Shown here one piece after another: positions 38,346 to 46,598 of a stretch of DNA of 64,000 bases; positions within the stretch are counted from its first letter, which is position 1, and each line of letters opens with the position of its first letter. The notes under the pieces are model-generated. The model did not search any database, was not told the origin of the DNA, and saw only the letters and a list, made by a program, of their open reading frames with translations. The position numbers were made by a program, and so were the translations under genes. Source of the DNA: Microbacterium azadirachtae (GTDB taxonomy: Bacteria > Actinomycetota > Actinomycetes > Actinomycetales > Microbacteriaceae); NCBI RefSeq assembly GCF_000956545.1, contig NZ_JYIT01000084.1, positions 154,048 through 218,047 on the forward strand. The letters run 5' to 3'.

Positions 38346-39691
38346 TGAACTTCGAGAAGCGCACCGGCCCGGATCTCGGCGCGGACGCACCCGTCTATCC
38401 CACGCAGGGCGTGCCGGACTGGTACCGCGACGCCAAGCTCGGCTTCTTCGTGCACTGGGGCCTGTACTCGGTGCCCGCTTGGGCGGTGCAGCACGGGGAG
38501 GGAGTGAACATCCCGACCGAGGACGCCTACGCCTGGCACCAGTACGCGGAGTGGTACGGGAACACCGTGCGGATCGCCGGAAGCCCGACCTGGGAGCGCC
38601 ATCAGCGTCTGTACGGGCCGGGCACCTCGTACGAGGACCTCGCGGACCTGTGGGACGCGTCCTCCTTCGACCCGGACGCGTTCGTGGGCGAGCTCGTGGA
38701 CGCGGGCGCGCAGTACATCGTGCCGACCACCAAGCACCACGAGGGCTTCTGCCTGTGGGGCACCGGCACCACCGGGTTCAACGCCGTCGCCCGCGGGCCG
38801 CGGCGCGATCTCATCGCCGAGCTGCACGACGCGACCCGACGGGCCGGGGCGCGCTTCGGGGTGTACTTCTCCGGGGCGCTGGACTGGCACGCGAGCGACT
38901 TCCCGCCGATCGAGTCCGACACCGATCTGTTCCGCCACCGACGCAACGACATCCCCTTCTCCCGTTACGCCGCCGCGCAGCTCGACGAGCTGGTCGAGCG
39001 CTTCTCGCCCGATCTGCTCTGGAACGACATCGAGTGGCCGGACGGCGGCAAGGGACGCGACGACTTCGCGGTCGCCGCGCTGCTGCAGCGCTACTTCGCG
39101 CAGGTGCCCCACGGGGTCGTCAACGACCGATGGGGCGTGCCGTACCACGGCTTCCTGACGCGCGAGTACACGCACATCCCCGGGATCCTCGATGCGCCCT
39201 GGGAGTCGACGCGCGGTCTGGGCTACTCCTTCGGCTACAACCAGGCGGAGGACGAGCGGCAGACGCTCTCCGGGCCGGATCTGATCCGGATGCTCGTCGA
39301 CGTCGTCTCCAAGAACGGCAACCTGCTCATCAACGTCGGCCCCGATGCGGCTGGGCGGATCCCGGAGCTGCAGCGCCGCACCATGCGCGAGCTGGGGGCG
39401 TGGATGCGCACGAACGGCGACACGATCCGCGGCACCCGGCCGTGGCTGCGCTTCGGGGAGGAGTGCGGGGAGCCGCGCCGGTACACCCGGTCGGCGTCCG
39501 GCGTGCACGTGCATGCGCTCGATCCGCGGTCCGGAGAGATCCGGCTTCCGGCGGAGCTCTCCACCGGAGATGCGCGCTGGGCCGACGGCTCCGCGGCGGA
39601 GTCGGCCGGGCTGGACGACGGCGTGCGCGTCGTGCGGGTCCCGGACGCCCTCCGCGCCGAGCCGGTCGCCACGCTCACGGTCTCGCCGTGA
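38342..39691 (+). CDS. GH29 alpha-L-fucosidase 2
   Basis: 449 residues, cytoplasmic (no signal peptide). GH29 blocks: PDWYRDAKLGFFVHWGLYSVPAW, TTKHHEGFCLWGTG, the nucleophile motif DLLWNDIEWPDGGK, and GNLLINVGPDAAGRIPE. It differs enough from fucosidase 1 to suggest distinct linkage preference. It overlaps the M81 stop at its start (ATGA) and is itself overlapped by CutC at its end (GTGA). Part of the importer operon rather than the catabolic operon. Confidence 0.92.
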   Translation: MMNFEKRTGPDLGADAPVYPTQGVPDWYRDAKLGFFVHWGLYSVPAWAVQHGEGVNIPTEDAYAWHQYAEWYGNTVRIAGSPTWERHQRLYGPGTSYEDLADLWDASSFDPDAFVGELVDAGAQYIVPTTKHHEGFCLWGTGTTGFNAVARGPRRDLIAELHDATRRAGARFGVYFSGALDWHASDFPPIESDTDLFRHRRNDIPFSRYAAAQLDELVERFSPDLLWNDIEWPDGGKGRDDFAVAALLQRYFAQVPHGVVNDRWGVPYHGFLTREYTHIPGILDAPWESTRGLGYSFGYNQAEDERQTLSGPDLIRMLVDVVSKNGNLLINVGPDAAGRIPELQRRTMRELGAWMRTNGDTIRGTRPWLRFGEECGEPRRYTRSASGVHVHALDPRSGEIRLPAELSTGDARWADGSAAESAGLDDGVRVVRVPDALRAEPVATLTVSP

Positions 39692-40419
39692 CGGCGGCTG
39701 CTCTCGAGATCGCCGTCGACGGTCCCGCGGGCGCGCGGACCGCGTTCGCGGCAGGGGCGGACCGGGTCGAGCTCTGCCAGGCGCTCGCGGCGACGGGAGG
39801 GCTGACGCCGTCCGCCGCCACCGTCGATGCCGTGCTGGCCGCCGCGGGCGCCCCGGAGCGGGTCGCCGTGCTCGTGCGACCGCGCGGCGGCGGCTTCGTG
39901 TACACCCCGGAGGAGGTCGCGCTCGTCGCCGAAGACATCGCCGAGGTGGTGCGCCGCGGCGCGGGCGGCGTGGTGGTCGGCGCGCTGACCTCCGACGGCG
40001 CCGTCGACCTGCGCGCCCTCGACCGGTGGCGACAGGCCGCCGGTGACGCCGAGCTCGTCTTCCACCGGGCCATCGACGCCATCGCGGAACCCGCGTCGAT
40101 CGTCGAGGATCTCGTGGTCTGCGGCGTGCGGCGCGTGCTCAGCAGCGGGCGCGCGGCCCGCAGCATCGACGGGCGGGCCGCTCTGCGCGCGCTCGTCGCG
40201 GAAGCGGGCGGGCGCCTTCAGATCATGGCCGGGGGAGGCGTGCGCGTCGAGGACATCGAGGCGCTCCTCGCCTGCGGCGTCGACGCGATCCACCTCTCCG
40301 CGCGGCAGCCCTCGGGCGACGACGCGCCGAGCGGCCCCGGCGGCGGGGTGCCCGGTTTCGACGTCACGGACGCCGATATCGTCCGCCGTGCGGCGGCGGC
40401 GGTGCACGCCCGGTCGTGA
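39688..40419 (+). CDS. cutC: CutC-family TIM-barrel protein
   Basis: 243 residues. CutC signatures are AGADRVELCQALAATGGLTPS, VLVRPRGGGFVYTPEE, FHRAIDA and VRRVLSSGRA...GGRLQIMAGGGV. The family was named for copper homeostasis, but that role is disputed and many members sit in glycosidase operons, as here. It starts with GTG overlapping the fucosidase stop (GTGA) and ends the operon at a strong terminator. A catalytic role in sugar use is an inference from position. Confidence 0.87.
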   Translation: MTAAALEIAVDGPAGARTAFAAGADRVELCQALAATGGLTPSAATVDAVLAAAGAPERVAVLVRPRGGGFVYTPEEVALVAEDIAEVVRRGAGGVVVGALTSDGAVDLRALDRWRQAAGDAELVFHRAIDAIAEPASIVEDLVVCGVRRVLSSGRAARSIDGRAALRALVAEAGGRLQIMAGGGVRVEDIEALLACGVDAIHLSARQPSGDDAPSGPGGGVPGFDVTDADIVRRAAAAVHARS

Positions 40420-40440
40420 GTCCCGGCCGCTGCCCGGAAA

Positions 40441-40483
40441 GACGAGAGCGCGACGCCCCGTGTGCGGACGTCGCGCTCTCGTC
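40441..40483. terminator. Bidirectional terminator after the fucose locus
   Basis: Perfect 15-bp inverted repeat (40441-40455 with 40469-40483) around 13 nt, between the converging cutC and membrane-protein genes. Confidence 0.85.
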
Positions 40484-40507
40484 GTCTCGGCGGTCAGGCC
40501 GGGTCGC

Positions 40508-41512
40508 TCACGGCGTGGTGGTCGGCGCGGGCGTGGAACCGGACGAGGAGGCGTCGGGCACCGAGATCGGCGCCTGAGTGCCGTCGGCCCACACCGGAGC
40601 CGGCAGCGTGGTGCCGGTCTTGCCGTCTCGGATGGCACGCAGCGCATCGGCGATCGCGGGCGAGTTCTCCGGCACGGGGAGTCCGCACTTGCGCAGCTCC
40701 GAGGCGAACTCGAGGGTCAGACGCGTCTTGCCTGCCTCGACGGCCTGCGCGGTCGTCCCCGTGCGCTTGTCGCTGCCGGTCTGGATCGCCGGCACCTCCT
40801 CGCAGACGTGGTAGACCGTGCCGCCGTCGACCCAGACGACCTGGTCCTTGCCGAGCAGCTGGATCACGGTCGACTGGTCGGCGGTGTACTGCTCGACGGA
40901 CGGTGGTGTGAAGTCGATGCCCAGCACGACGGCGAGGGCCGCGAGCGCGATGCCCACGATGCCGGCGATCGTCTTCTGGCCCTTGTCCATGTCCTTGTTC
41001 AGGAACACCAGGATGATGAGCGGCACGAAGGCGATGATCGCGATGATCGCGCCGAGCTGGTTCTGCACGAAGAACCGCACGGTGTCCGAGCGGCGGGCCG
41101 GGTCGAGGCGATTGGCCTTCTTCCACAGGAAGGATCCGGTGATGGAGAGCGCGGCGATCACGACGAACAGCACGAGCAGCGTGATGAACGCCCACTGCGG
41201 GAAGGTCGTCGTCGCGCCCTGCTGCTCGAGCAGACCCGTGTCGGGGTTGCGGACGTACTGGCCGTCACCGCCGGTCACCTGGCGCTGCCGGAGCAGCCAG
41301 AAGATGCCGACGGCCTCGGCGGCGATCGCGACGACCCAGAGCACCACGGCGATCCAGCGCAGGCGGGTCGCGGTCGCCTTGGCCTCGGGAGTGGGCGTCC
41401 AGCCGGCGGGCGGATCCGCGGGGCCGTCGGCCGGGGCGGCGGATGCCGCCGCGGCGGGTGCGGGTTTGCGCGCCGCGCTGCGGGCGGGCTTCTTGCTGCT
41501 GTTCTCAGGCAC
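40508..41512 (-). CDS. Membrane protein of unknown function
   Basis: 334 residues. An Ala/Pro/Lys-rich cytoplasmic N-terminus (1-48) is followed by four hydrophobic helices at about 52-72, 105-125, 155-175 and 182-200, then an extracellular C-terminal region with two cysteines (HVCEEVP and RKCGLPVP) and a Ser/Thr/Pro tail. No family is recognised. It faces away from, and has no clear relation to, the fucose locus with which it converges. Confidence 0.78.
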   Translation of the reverse strand: MPENSSKKPARSAARKPAPAAAASAAPADGPADPPAGWTPTPEAKATATRLRWIAVVLWVVAIAAEAVGIFWLLRQRQVTGGDGQYVRNPDTGLLEQQGATTTFPQWAFITLLVLFVVIAALSITGSFLWKKANRLDPARRSDTVRFFVQNQLGAIIAIIAFVPLIILVFLNKDMDKGQKTIAGIVGIALAALAVVLGIDFTPPSVEQYTADQSTVIQLLGKDQVVWVDGGTVYHVCEEVPAIQTGSDKRTGTTAQAVEAGKTRLTLEFASELRKCGLPVPENSPAIADALRAIRDGKTGTTLPAPVWADGTQAPISVPDASSSGSTPAPTTTP

Positions 41513-41600
41513 GGTGGTCCTTCCCTTCCCCCTGATGCTGGACCTGAGCCTAGCGGCGGCGACGCCGCGCGCGGGGGATATCGCTCGCTACGCTGGACAC

Positions 41601-42128
41601 ATGACGAGCGATCCGGACGACGCGCTGCGCTGGGAGGGCGACGAGCCCGAGGCGCCGACCGCCCCCGCGGCCCGCACTCCTGCTGCCGCCGCCCCGCCCG
41701 CACCGGTCGCAGACGAGGCCGCGCACGACGAGGCGCCCGCGACGGAGGCGGCCGCCGACGCGGGGGCGGCGACGGTCGCCGAGCGCTCGGCGGCACCGGG
41801 CGACGCCGAGGAGGAGGCGGACGAGCCCGCCGGCGTCGGCAACGCGGCGCTCGTGTTCTACGGCATCATCGGCGGCGTCTACCTGCTCTTCGCGGCGGGC
41901 TGGATCGTCGGCGGCTTCCGGCTGCGCCCGCGCGCGTCGCTGCTGCTGGGAGACTGGACCTACTTCCCGTGGATGTGGCTGGCCGCCCTCGCCCCGGTGC
42001 TCTGGTTCGCGGCGACCTGGGCGCTGACGCGCGGCAAGGCCTCGTGGATCCGGATCCTGGCCTTGGTCGCCGGCGCGGTGCTGCTCGTGCCGTGGCCCTT
42101 CGTGATGTTCGGGACGGTGGGAGCATGA
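41601..42128 (+). CDS. Actinobacterial membrane protein, acidic N-terminus
   Basis: 175 residues. The first 85 are Ala/Glu/Pro-rich and probably disordered. Three hydrophobic helices follow (about 88-108, 122-142, 150-170). TACGCT at 41589-41594 lies 6 nt before the ATG, giving a leaderless start, and rules out the much longer upstream frame. It is translationally coupled to the next small membrane protein (ATGA at 42125-42128). No family name can be given. Confidence 0.75.
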   Translation: MTSDPDDALRWEGDEPEAPTAPAARTPAAAAPPAPVADEAAHDEAPATEAAADAGAATVAERSAAPGDAEEEADEPAGVGNAALVFYGIIGGVYLLFAAGWIVGGFRLRPRASLLLGDWTYFPWMWLAALAPVLWFAATWALTRGKASWIRILALVAGAVLLVPWPFVMFGTVGA

Positions 42129-42454
42129 GCGCCGAGACGATGACGACCCTGGATCCGCGCCGACCCCGCTGGATCCTCTACACGCTCCTGGGCGTGTTCG
42201 GGCTGCTCTACGCATACGCGGTCTGGAACGCGGTGGCCTACATGATCCCGCTGGTGGGGATGGCGCTCGACGCGACGACCTGGGTGGCGCTCGTGCTCGC
42301 GATCGCGATGCCCGTGATCGTGTTCGTCCTGGCGGTCGCGCTCACGCGGCGCCGGGGGCTCGGCGCGGTCGCCCTGGTGCTCCTGGCCGGGCTCGGCGTG
42401 GTGGCGGTGTTCTGGCTGGACGTGGTCGGGTACACCCTCTCAGGCGGGCACTGA
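42125..42454 (+). CDS. Small membrane protein, partner of the preceding gene
   Basis: 109 residues with three hydrophobic helices (about 17-40, 47-72 and 78-100) and short polar ends. No family recognised. The 4-nt overlap with the upstream membrane protein suggests the two proteins act together. Its last codons lie in the first unit of a 3 x 20-bp tandem repeat. Confidence 0.75.
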   Translation: MSAETMTTLDPRRPRWILYTLLGVFGLLYAYAVWNAVAYMIPLVGMALDATTWVALVLAIAMPVIVFVLAVALTRRRGLGAVALVLLAGLGVVAVFWLDVVGYTLSGGH

Positions 42455-42497
42455 CCTTCTCAGGCGGGGACTGACCGTCTCGGGCGGGGGTCGACCG
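42438..42497. repeat. Three tandem 20-bp units
   Basis: Units at 42438-42457, 42458-42477 and 42478-42497 begin TCTCAGGCGGG, TCTCAGGCGGG and TCTCGGGCGGG. Units 1 and 2 differ at two positions; unit 3 is more diverged. The first unit includes the stop codon of the small membrane protein gene. Confidence 0.8.
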
Positions 42498-42610
42498 ACG
42501 GCGTCACACGGTCCGGGGGCGCGTGCGCACTCCGGTAGAGTGTTCGCACCATCGCGCCCCGACGGTGCGGCGCATCCGGATCCCCCTTCCCAGCCCCGAA
42601 GGATCTCTCT

Positions 42611-44242
42611 GTGCCCGAGAACGCCGTGAACACGTCCGCCCGCAAGCCCGTCGTCCTGCTCGCAGAGACGCTCTCGCCCGCCACGGTGGACGCACTCGGT
42701 CCCGACTTCGACGTCCGCTCCGTGGACGGCACCGACCGGGAGGCGCTGTTCGCCGCGCTGGTCGACGCCGACGCGGTGCTGATCCGCTCGGCAACCAGGA
42801 TCGACGCCGAGGCGCTCTCGCACGCGCCCGTCCTGAAGGTCGTCGCCCGTGCCGGCGTGGGCCTGGACAACGTCGACATCAAGGCGGCCACCGCCGCCGG
42901 CGTCATGGTCGTGAACGCGCCCACCTCGAACATCGTCTCGGCCGCGGAGCTCACGGTCGGTCACATCCTCAGCCTCGCGCGGCGCATCCCCGCCGCGCAC
43001 GCCTCGCTGTCCGCGGGGGAGTGGAAGCGCAGCTCCTACACCGGCGCCGAACTGTTCGAGAAGACGGTCGGCATCGTGGGCCTCGGCCGCATCGGCGCCC
43101 TGGTCGCCGCGCGCCTGGCGGCGTTCGACATGCGCGTGGTCGCGTACGACCCGTACGTCACCAGCGCGCGGGCTCAGCAGCTCGGCGTGCAGCTGCTGAG
43201 CCTCGACGAGCTCGTCGCAGAGAGCGACTTCCTGACGATCCACATGCCGAAGACGCCGGAGACCACCGGGATGATCGGCGCCGAGCAGTTCCGCGCCATG
43301 AAGCCCACCGCGTACGTCGTCAACGTCGCCCGTGGCGGCCTCATCGACGAGGAGGCGCTGCTGGTCGCGCTGCAGAACGGCGAGATCACCGGCGCCGGCC
43401 TGGACGTCTTCACCTCCGAGCCGCCGGTGGAGGGATCCGCGGCCCGCGCGCTCACCGCGCAGCCGAACGTCGTGGTCACCCCGCACCTGGGCGCGTCGAC
43501 CGACGAGGCCCAGGAGAAGGCCGGCGTCTCGGTCGCCCGCTCGGTGCGCCTGGCGCTCGGCGGCGACCTCGTGCCCGACGCGGTGAACGTGGCCGGCGGC
43601 GTGATCGACCCCTACGTGCGTCCCGGCATTCCGCTCACCGAGAAGCTCGGCCAGATCCTCTCCGGCCTCGCCCAGTCGCCGCTCACCAGCCTCGACGTCG
43701 AGGTGCACGGCGAGCTGAACGGGTACGAGGTCGGCGTGCTGCGTCTCGCCGCGCTCAAGGGCGTCTTCACGCCGATCGTCAGCGAGACCGTGTCGTACGT
43801 GAACGCGCCTCTGCTCGCGGAGCAGCGCGGCGTCGCCGTGCGTCTCGTCCAGGACGACGTCAGCGAGGAGTATCGCAACGTCATCACGCTGCGCGGCGCG
43901 CTCGCCGACGGCAGCCAGGTGTCGGTCTCGGGCACGCTGACCGGCCCCAAGCAGATCGAGAAGCTCGTCGCGATCAACGGCCATGCGGTCGAGCTGCCGA
44001 TCGAGAAGCACCACGTCGTGATGCTCTACACCGACCGCCCCGGCATCGTCGCGGTCTACGGTCAGCGCTTCGGCGACGCCGGGATCAACATCGCCGGCAT
44101 GCAGATCGCGCGTGAGACCGCGGGCGGCCAGGCGCTCAGCGTCCTGACCCTCGACTCGCCCATCCCCGAGACGCTCCTCGACGAGGTGCGCGAGGCGATC
44201 GACGCCGACCTGTTCCGCCAGATCGAGCTCGTCGAAGCCTGA
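42611..44242 (+). CDS. serA: D-3-phosphoglycerate dehydrogenase
   Basis: 543 residues, the long form with intervening and ACT domains. NAD site GIVGLGRIGALVAARLAAF (about residues 155-173), substrate and catalytic motifs RAGVGLDN, NVARGGLIDEEAL and PHLGAST (catalytic His), then the ASB domain and the C-terminal ACT domain (VMLYTDRPGIVAVYGQRFGDAGINIAGMQ) that binds serine for feedback control. It catalyses the first step of serine synthesis. GTG start with AAGGA upstream. Confidence 0.95.
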   Translation: MPENAVNTSARKPVVLLAETLSPATVDALGPDFDVRSVDGTDREALFAALVDADAVLIRSATRIDAEALSHAPVLKVVARAGVGLDNVDIKAATAAGVMVVNAPTSNIVSAAELTVGHILSLARRIPAAHASLSAGEWKRSSYTGAELFEKTVGIVGLGRIGALVAARLAAFDMRVVAYDPYVTSARAQQLGVQLLSLDELVAESDFLTIHMPKTPETTGMIGAEQFRAMKPTAYVVNVARGGLIDEEALLVALQNGEITGAGLDVFTSEPPVEGSAARALTAQPNVVVTPHLGASTDEAQEKAGVSVARSVRLALGGDLVPDAVNVAGGVIDPYVRPGIPLTEKLGQILSGLAQSPLTSLDVEVHGELNGYEVGVLRLAALKGVFTPIVSETVSYVNAPLLAEQRGVAVRLVQDDVSEEYRNVITLRGALADGSQVSVSGTLTGPKQIEKLVAINGHAVELPIEKHHVVMLYTDRPGIVAVYGQRFGDAGINIAGMQIARETAGGQALSVLTLDSPIPETLLDEVREAIDADLFRQIELVEA

Positions 44243-44268
44243 CGACCCCGCCCGCGAGCGGAGCGAGT

Positions 44269-44304
44269 CGAAACGCGGTGCCCTTGCGAGGGTGCCGCGT
44301 TTCG
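44269..44304 (+). terminator. Terminator after serA
   Basis: Perfect 10-bp stem CGAAACGCGG/CCGCGTTTCG (44269-44278 with 44295-44304) with an inner CCCT/AGGG hairpin in the loop. Its right arm is also the start of dispersed repeat copy 2. Confidence 0.75.
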
Positions 44305-44335
44305 TCTCGGTCGCCTGCGGCGTCCTCGCTCAACG
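44297..44335 (+). repeat. Dispersed intergenic repeat, copy 2
   Basis: 39 bases beginning GCGTTTCGTCTCGGTCGCC and ending TCGCTCAACG, matching 19591-19630 with one substitution and one missing base. Confidence 0.7.
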
Positions 44336-44348
44336 ACCGGGGGCGAGG

Positions 44349-44894
44349 TCAGCTCGCCACCGACCGGAGCACCAGAGCGACGAGCGCGTCCAGCTCGGCG
44401 CCTGAGGGGACCACGTCGTCGGATCCGTCCGCATCCACGGCGTTGTTGAAGAACAGCCCGTCGCTCAGCAGCATCACGAGGTCGAGCGCGGCCTGATCGC
44501 GCACGTGCGGGCGGATCGCCTCGGCCGACTCCTCGCGCATGCGGTGCAGCGCCTCGGTGGCGGCGGTGCTTCCGCCCTGCGCCAGGCGCGTCGCGGCGAT
44601 GATCGCCCGGTCGAGGTCGTCGTCCATCATCACCGAGGTGCGCAGGTAGTGCTCGACCGGTCCTTCCGGCGCCGTGCGGATCCTCTCGACGTCCTCGATC
44701 CCGAGCCGCTCGAGGCGCGCGATCATCGCTGCCGCGAGCTCGTCCTTCGAGGCGAAGTGGTACAGCAGCCCGCCCTTGGAGACGCCCGCGGCGCGAGCGA
44801 CGGCGTCGAGGGTCGCGGCGCGCTCTCCGTCGGAGATCAGCATCGCCTCGTAGGCGTCGAGAACGCGCTCGCGGGCATGCGGAGGTCTGGCCAT
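44349..44894 (-). CDS. TetR-family regulator
   Basis: 181 residues. The N-terminal HTH reads ATLDAVARAAGVSKGGLLYHFASKDELAAAMI (about residues 22-53); the C-terminal ligand domain is of the TetR_C type seen in drug-pump repressors. It is divergent from a 14-helix DHA2 pump, which it probably represses. TATAGT at 44902-44907 on this strand ends 7 nt before the ATG, so the message is likely leaderless. Confidence 0.88.
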   Translation of the reverse strand: MARPPHARERVLDAYEAMLISDGERAATLDAVARAAGVSKGGLLYHFASKDELAAAMIARLERLGIEDVERIRTAPEGPVEHYLRTSVMMDDDLDRAIIAATRLAQGGSTAATEALHRMREESAEAIRPHVRDQAALDLVMLLSDGLFFNNAVDADGSDDVVPSGAELDALVALVLRSVAS

Positions 44895-44897
44895 GTC

Positions 44898-44930
44898 TGT
44901 TACTATACCAGCTGGACGGTTAAGTTATCC
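44898..44930. promoter_or_regulatory. Divergent promoter region of the TetR/DHA2 pair
   Basis: An AT-rich island in GC-rich sequence. It holds TATAGT (minus, 44907-44902), TAAGTT (plus, 44921-44926) and the palindrome CCAGCTGG (44908-44915) within a longer imperfect dyad TATACC...GGTTA. This is the expected place for the TetR operator. Confidence 0.5.
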
Positions 44931-44961
44931 GTCGCCACATCGAAGAACCGAGAGGTGCACC

Positions 44962-46500
44962 ATGTCCGCAACAGCGTCGATCTCCCTGCCGGGGACCGAG
45001 GAAGGCCCCCGCGTCGGCGCACGCGGCTGGGCGGCGCTGGTCGTGCTCATGCTGCCTGTGCTGCTCGTCTCCGTCGACAACACCGTGCTGTCGTTCGCGC
45101 TGCCCGAGATCTCCACGGCCCTGCGGCCGAGCGGTGTCGAGCAGCTGTGGATCATCGACGTCTACCCGCTCGTGCTCGCCGGCCTCCTGGTGACCATGGG
45201 CACGCTCGGCGACCGCTTCGGTCGTCGCCGTCTTCTGCTCATCGGCGCCACCGGATTCGCTCTGGTCTCCGCTCTCGCGGCCTTCGCTCCCACCGCGGCC
45301 CTGCTGATCGCTGCACGCGCGGCACTGGGCTTCTTCGGCGCGATGCTGATGCCCTCCACCCTGTCGCTGCTGCGCTCGGTGTTCCAGAACCGCGACCAGC
45401 GCCGTCTGGCGATCGCGATCTGGGCGGCGGCGTTCTCTGCCGGCTCCGCGCTCGGCCCCATCGTCGGAGGCCTGCTGCTGGAGCACTTCGCGTGGGGCTC
45501 GGTGTTCCTCGTGGCGGTGCCCGTGCTCATCCCGCTGCTCATCCTCGCGCCGATCCTCGTGCCGGAGAGCCGCGACCCGAACCCCGGCCGCATCGACCCG
45601 ATCAGCATCGCGATGTCGATGGCGACCATGGTCCCCGTCGTCTATGCGATCAAGGAGTTCGCGGTCCACGGCATCACCCCGCTCGTGGTGATCCTGGTCG
45701 TGCTCGGCGTCGGCGTGGGCGTGCTGTTCGTGCGCCGTCAGCTGCGCGCGGAGACCCCGATGCTCGACATGGCGCTGTTCCGCCGGGGGATGTTCAGCGG
45801 CGCGATCCTGGTCAACCTCCTCAGCGTCGTCGCCCTCGTCGGCTTCCTGTACTACGTGTCGCAGCATCTGCAGCTCGTGCTCGGGCTCAAGCCCGTGCAG
45901 GCGGGACTCGCGCTCATCCCGGGTATGGCCATGATGATCGTCTCCGGTCTGATCGTCGTCCCCATCGCGCGCCGGGTTCGGCCGCAGGTGCTCGTACCGG
46001 CGGCACTCGTGTTCTCGCTGGCCGGCTACCTGGTGGTGGCCTTCACCACGCACGCGCACGGCGTCGCGCCCCTGATCGTCGCGTTCGTGCTGCTCGGCAT
46101 CGGAATCGGTGCCGCGGAGACGGTGTCGAACGAGCTCATCCTGGCGGCGGCCCCGCCGGAGAAGGCGGGAGCGGCGAGCGCCGTGTCCGAGACGGCGTAC
46201 GAGCTGGGCGCGGTGCTCGGCACCACGATCCTCGGCGGCATCATCACCGCGTTCTACCGCAACTCCCTCGTCGTCCCCGACGGGGTGCCGGAGGCTGTGG
46301 CCGCACGTGCCACCGAGACCCTCGCGGGGGCGTTCTCGGCGGCCGCGCAGCTGCCCGACGCGCTCGGGGCGGCGCTGCGGCAGGCGGCGGCCGAGGCGTT
46401 CGGCACCGGCGTGATGGTCACCTCGCTCATCGGCGGACTGCTCGTGATCTGCGCCGCGGTGATCGCGGCGCTCACGCTCGGCCGCCGCCTCGGCCGCTGA
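44962..46500 (+). CDS. DHA2-family MFS drug:H+ antiporter (14 TM)
   Basis: 512 residues with about fourteen helices. Helix 1 region VSVDNTVLSFALPEIS, motif A in GTLGDRFGRRRLLLIG and the motif C-like GALGPIVGGLLLE region identify the EmrB/QacA (SmvA-like) group, exporters of cationic or antiseptic-like compounds. The ATG at 44962 was chosen for its GAGAGG Shine-Dalgarno sequence and because the preceding 23 codons run into the TetR promoter. Controlled by the divergent TetR protein. Confidence 0.9.
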   Translation: MSATASISLPGTEEGPRVGARGWAALVVLMLPVLLVSVDNTVLSFALPEISTALRPSGVEQLWIIDVYPLVLAGLLVTMGTLGDRFGRRRLLLIGATGFALVSALAAFAPTAALLIAARAALGFFGAMLMPSTLSLLRSVFQNRDQRRLAIAIWAAAFSAGSALGPIVGGLLLEHFAWGSVFLVAVPVLIPLLILAPILVPESRDPNPGRIDPISIAMSMATMVPVVYAIKEFAVHGITPLVVILVVLGVGVGVLFVRRQLRAETPMLDMALFRRGMFSGAILVNLLSVVALVGFLYYVSQHLQLVLGLKPVQAGLALIPGMAMMIVSGLIVVPIARRVRPQVLVPAALVFSLAGYLVVAFTTHAHGVAPLIVAFVLLGIGIGAAETVSNELILAAAPPEKAGAASAVSETAYELGAVLGTTILGGIITAFYRNSLVVPDGVPEAVAARATETLAGAFSAAAQLPDALGAALRQAAAEAFGTGVMVTSLIGGLLVICAAVIAALTLGRRLGR

Positions 46501-46598
46501 GCGGGGTTCCGCGCCGCGGATCCGCGACATGCGTGCATGGGGGATCCCGCGCGCCCGATAGCCTGGGATCCTCCACCCGCAACGATTGAGGAGCGTCC

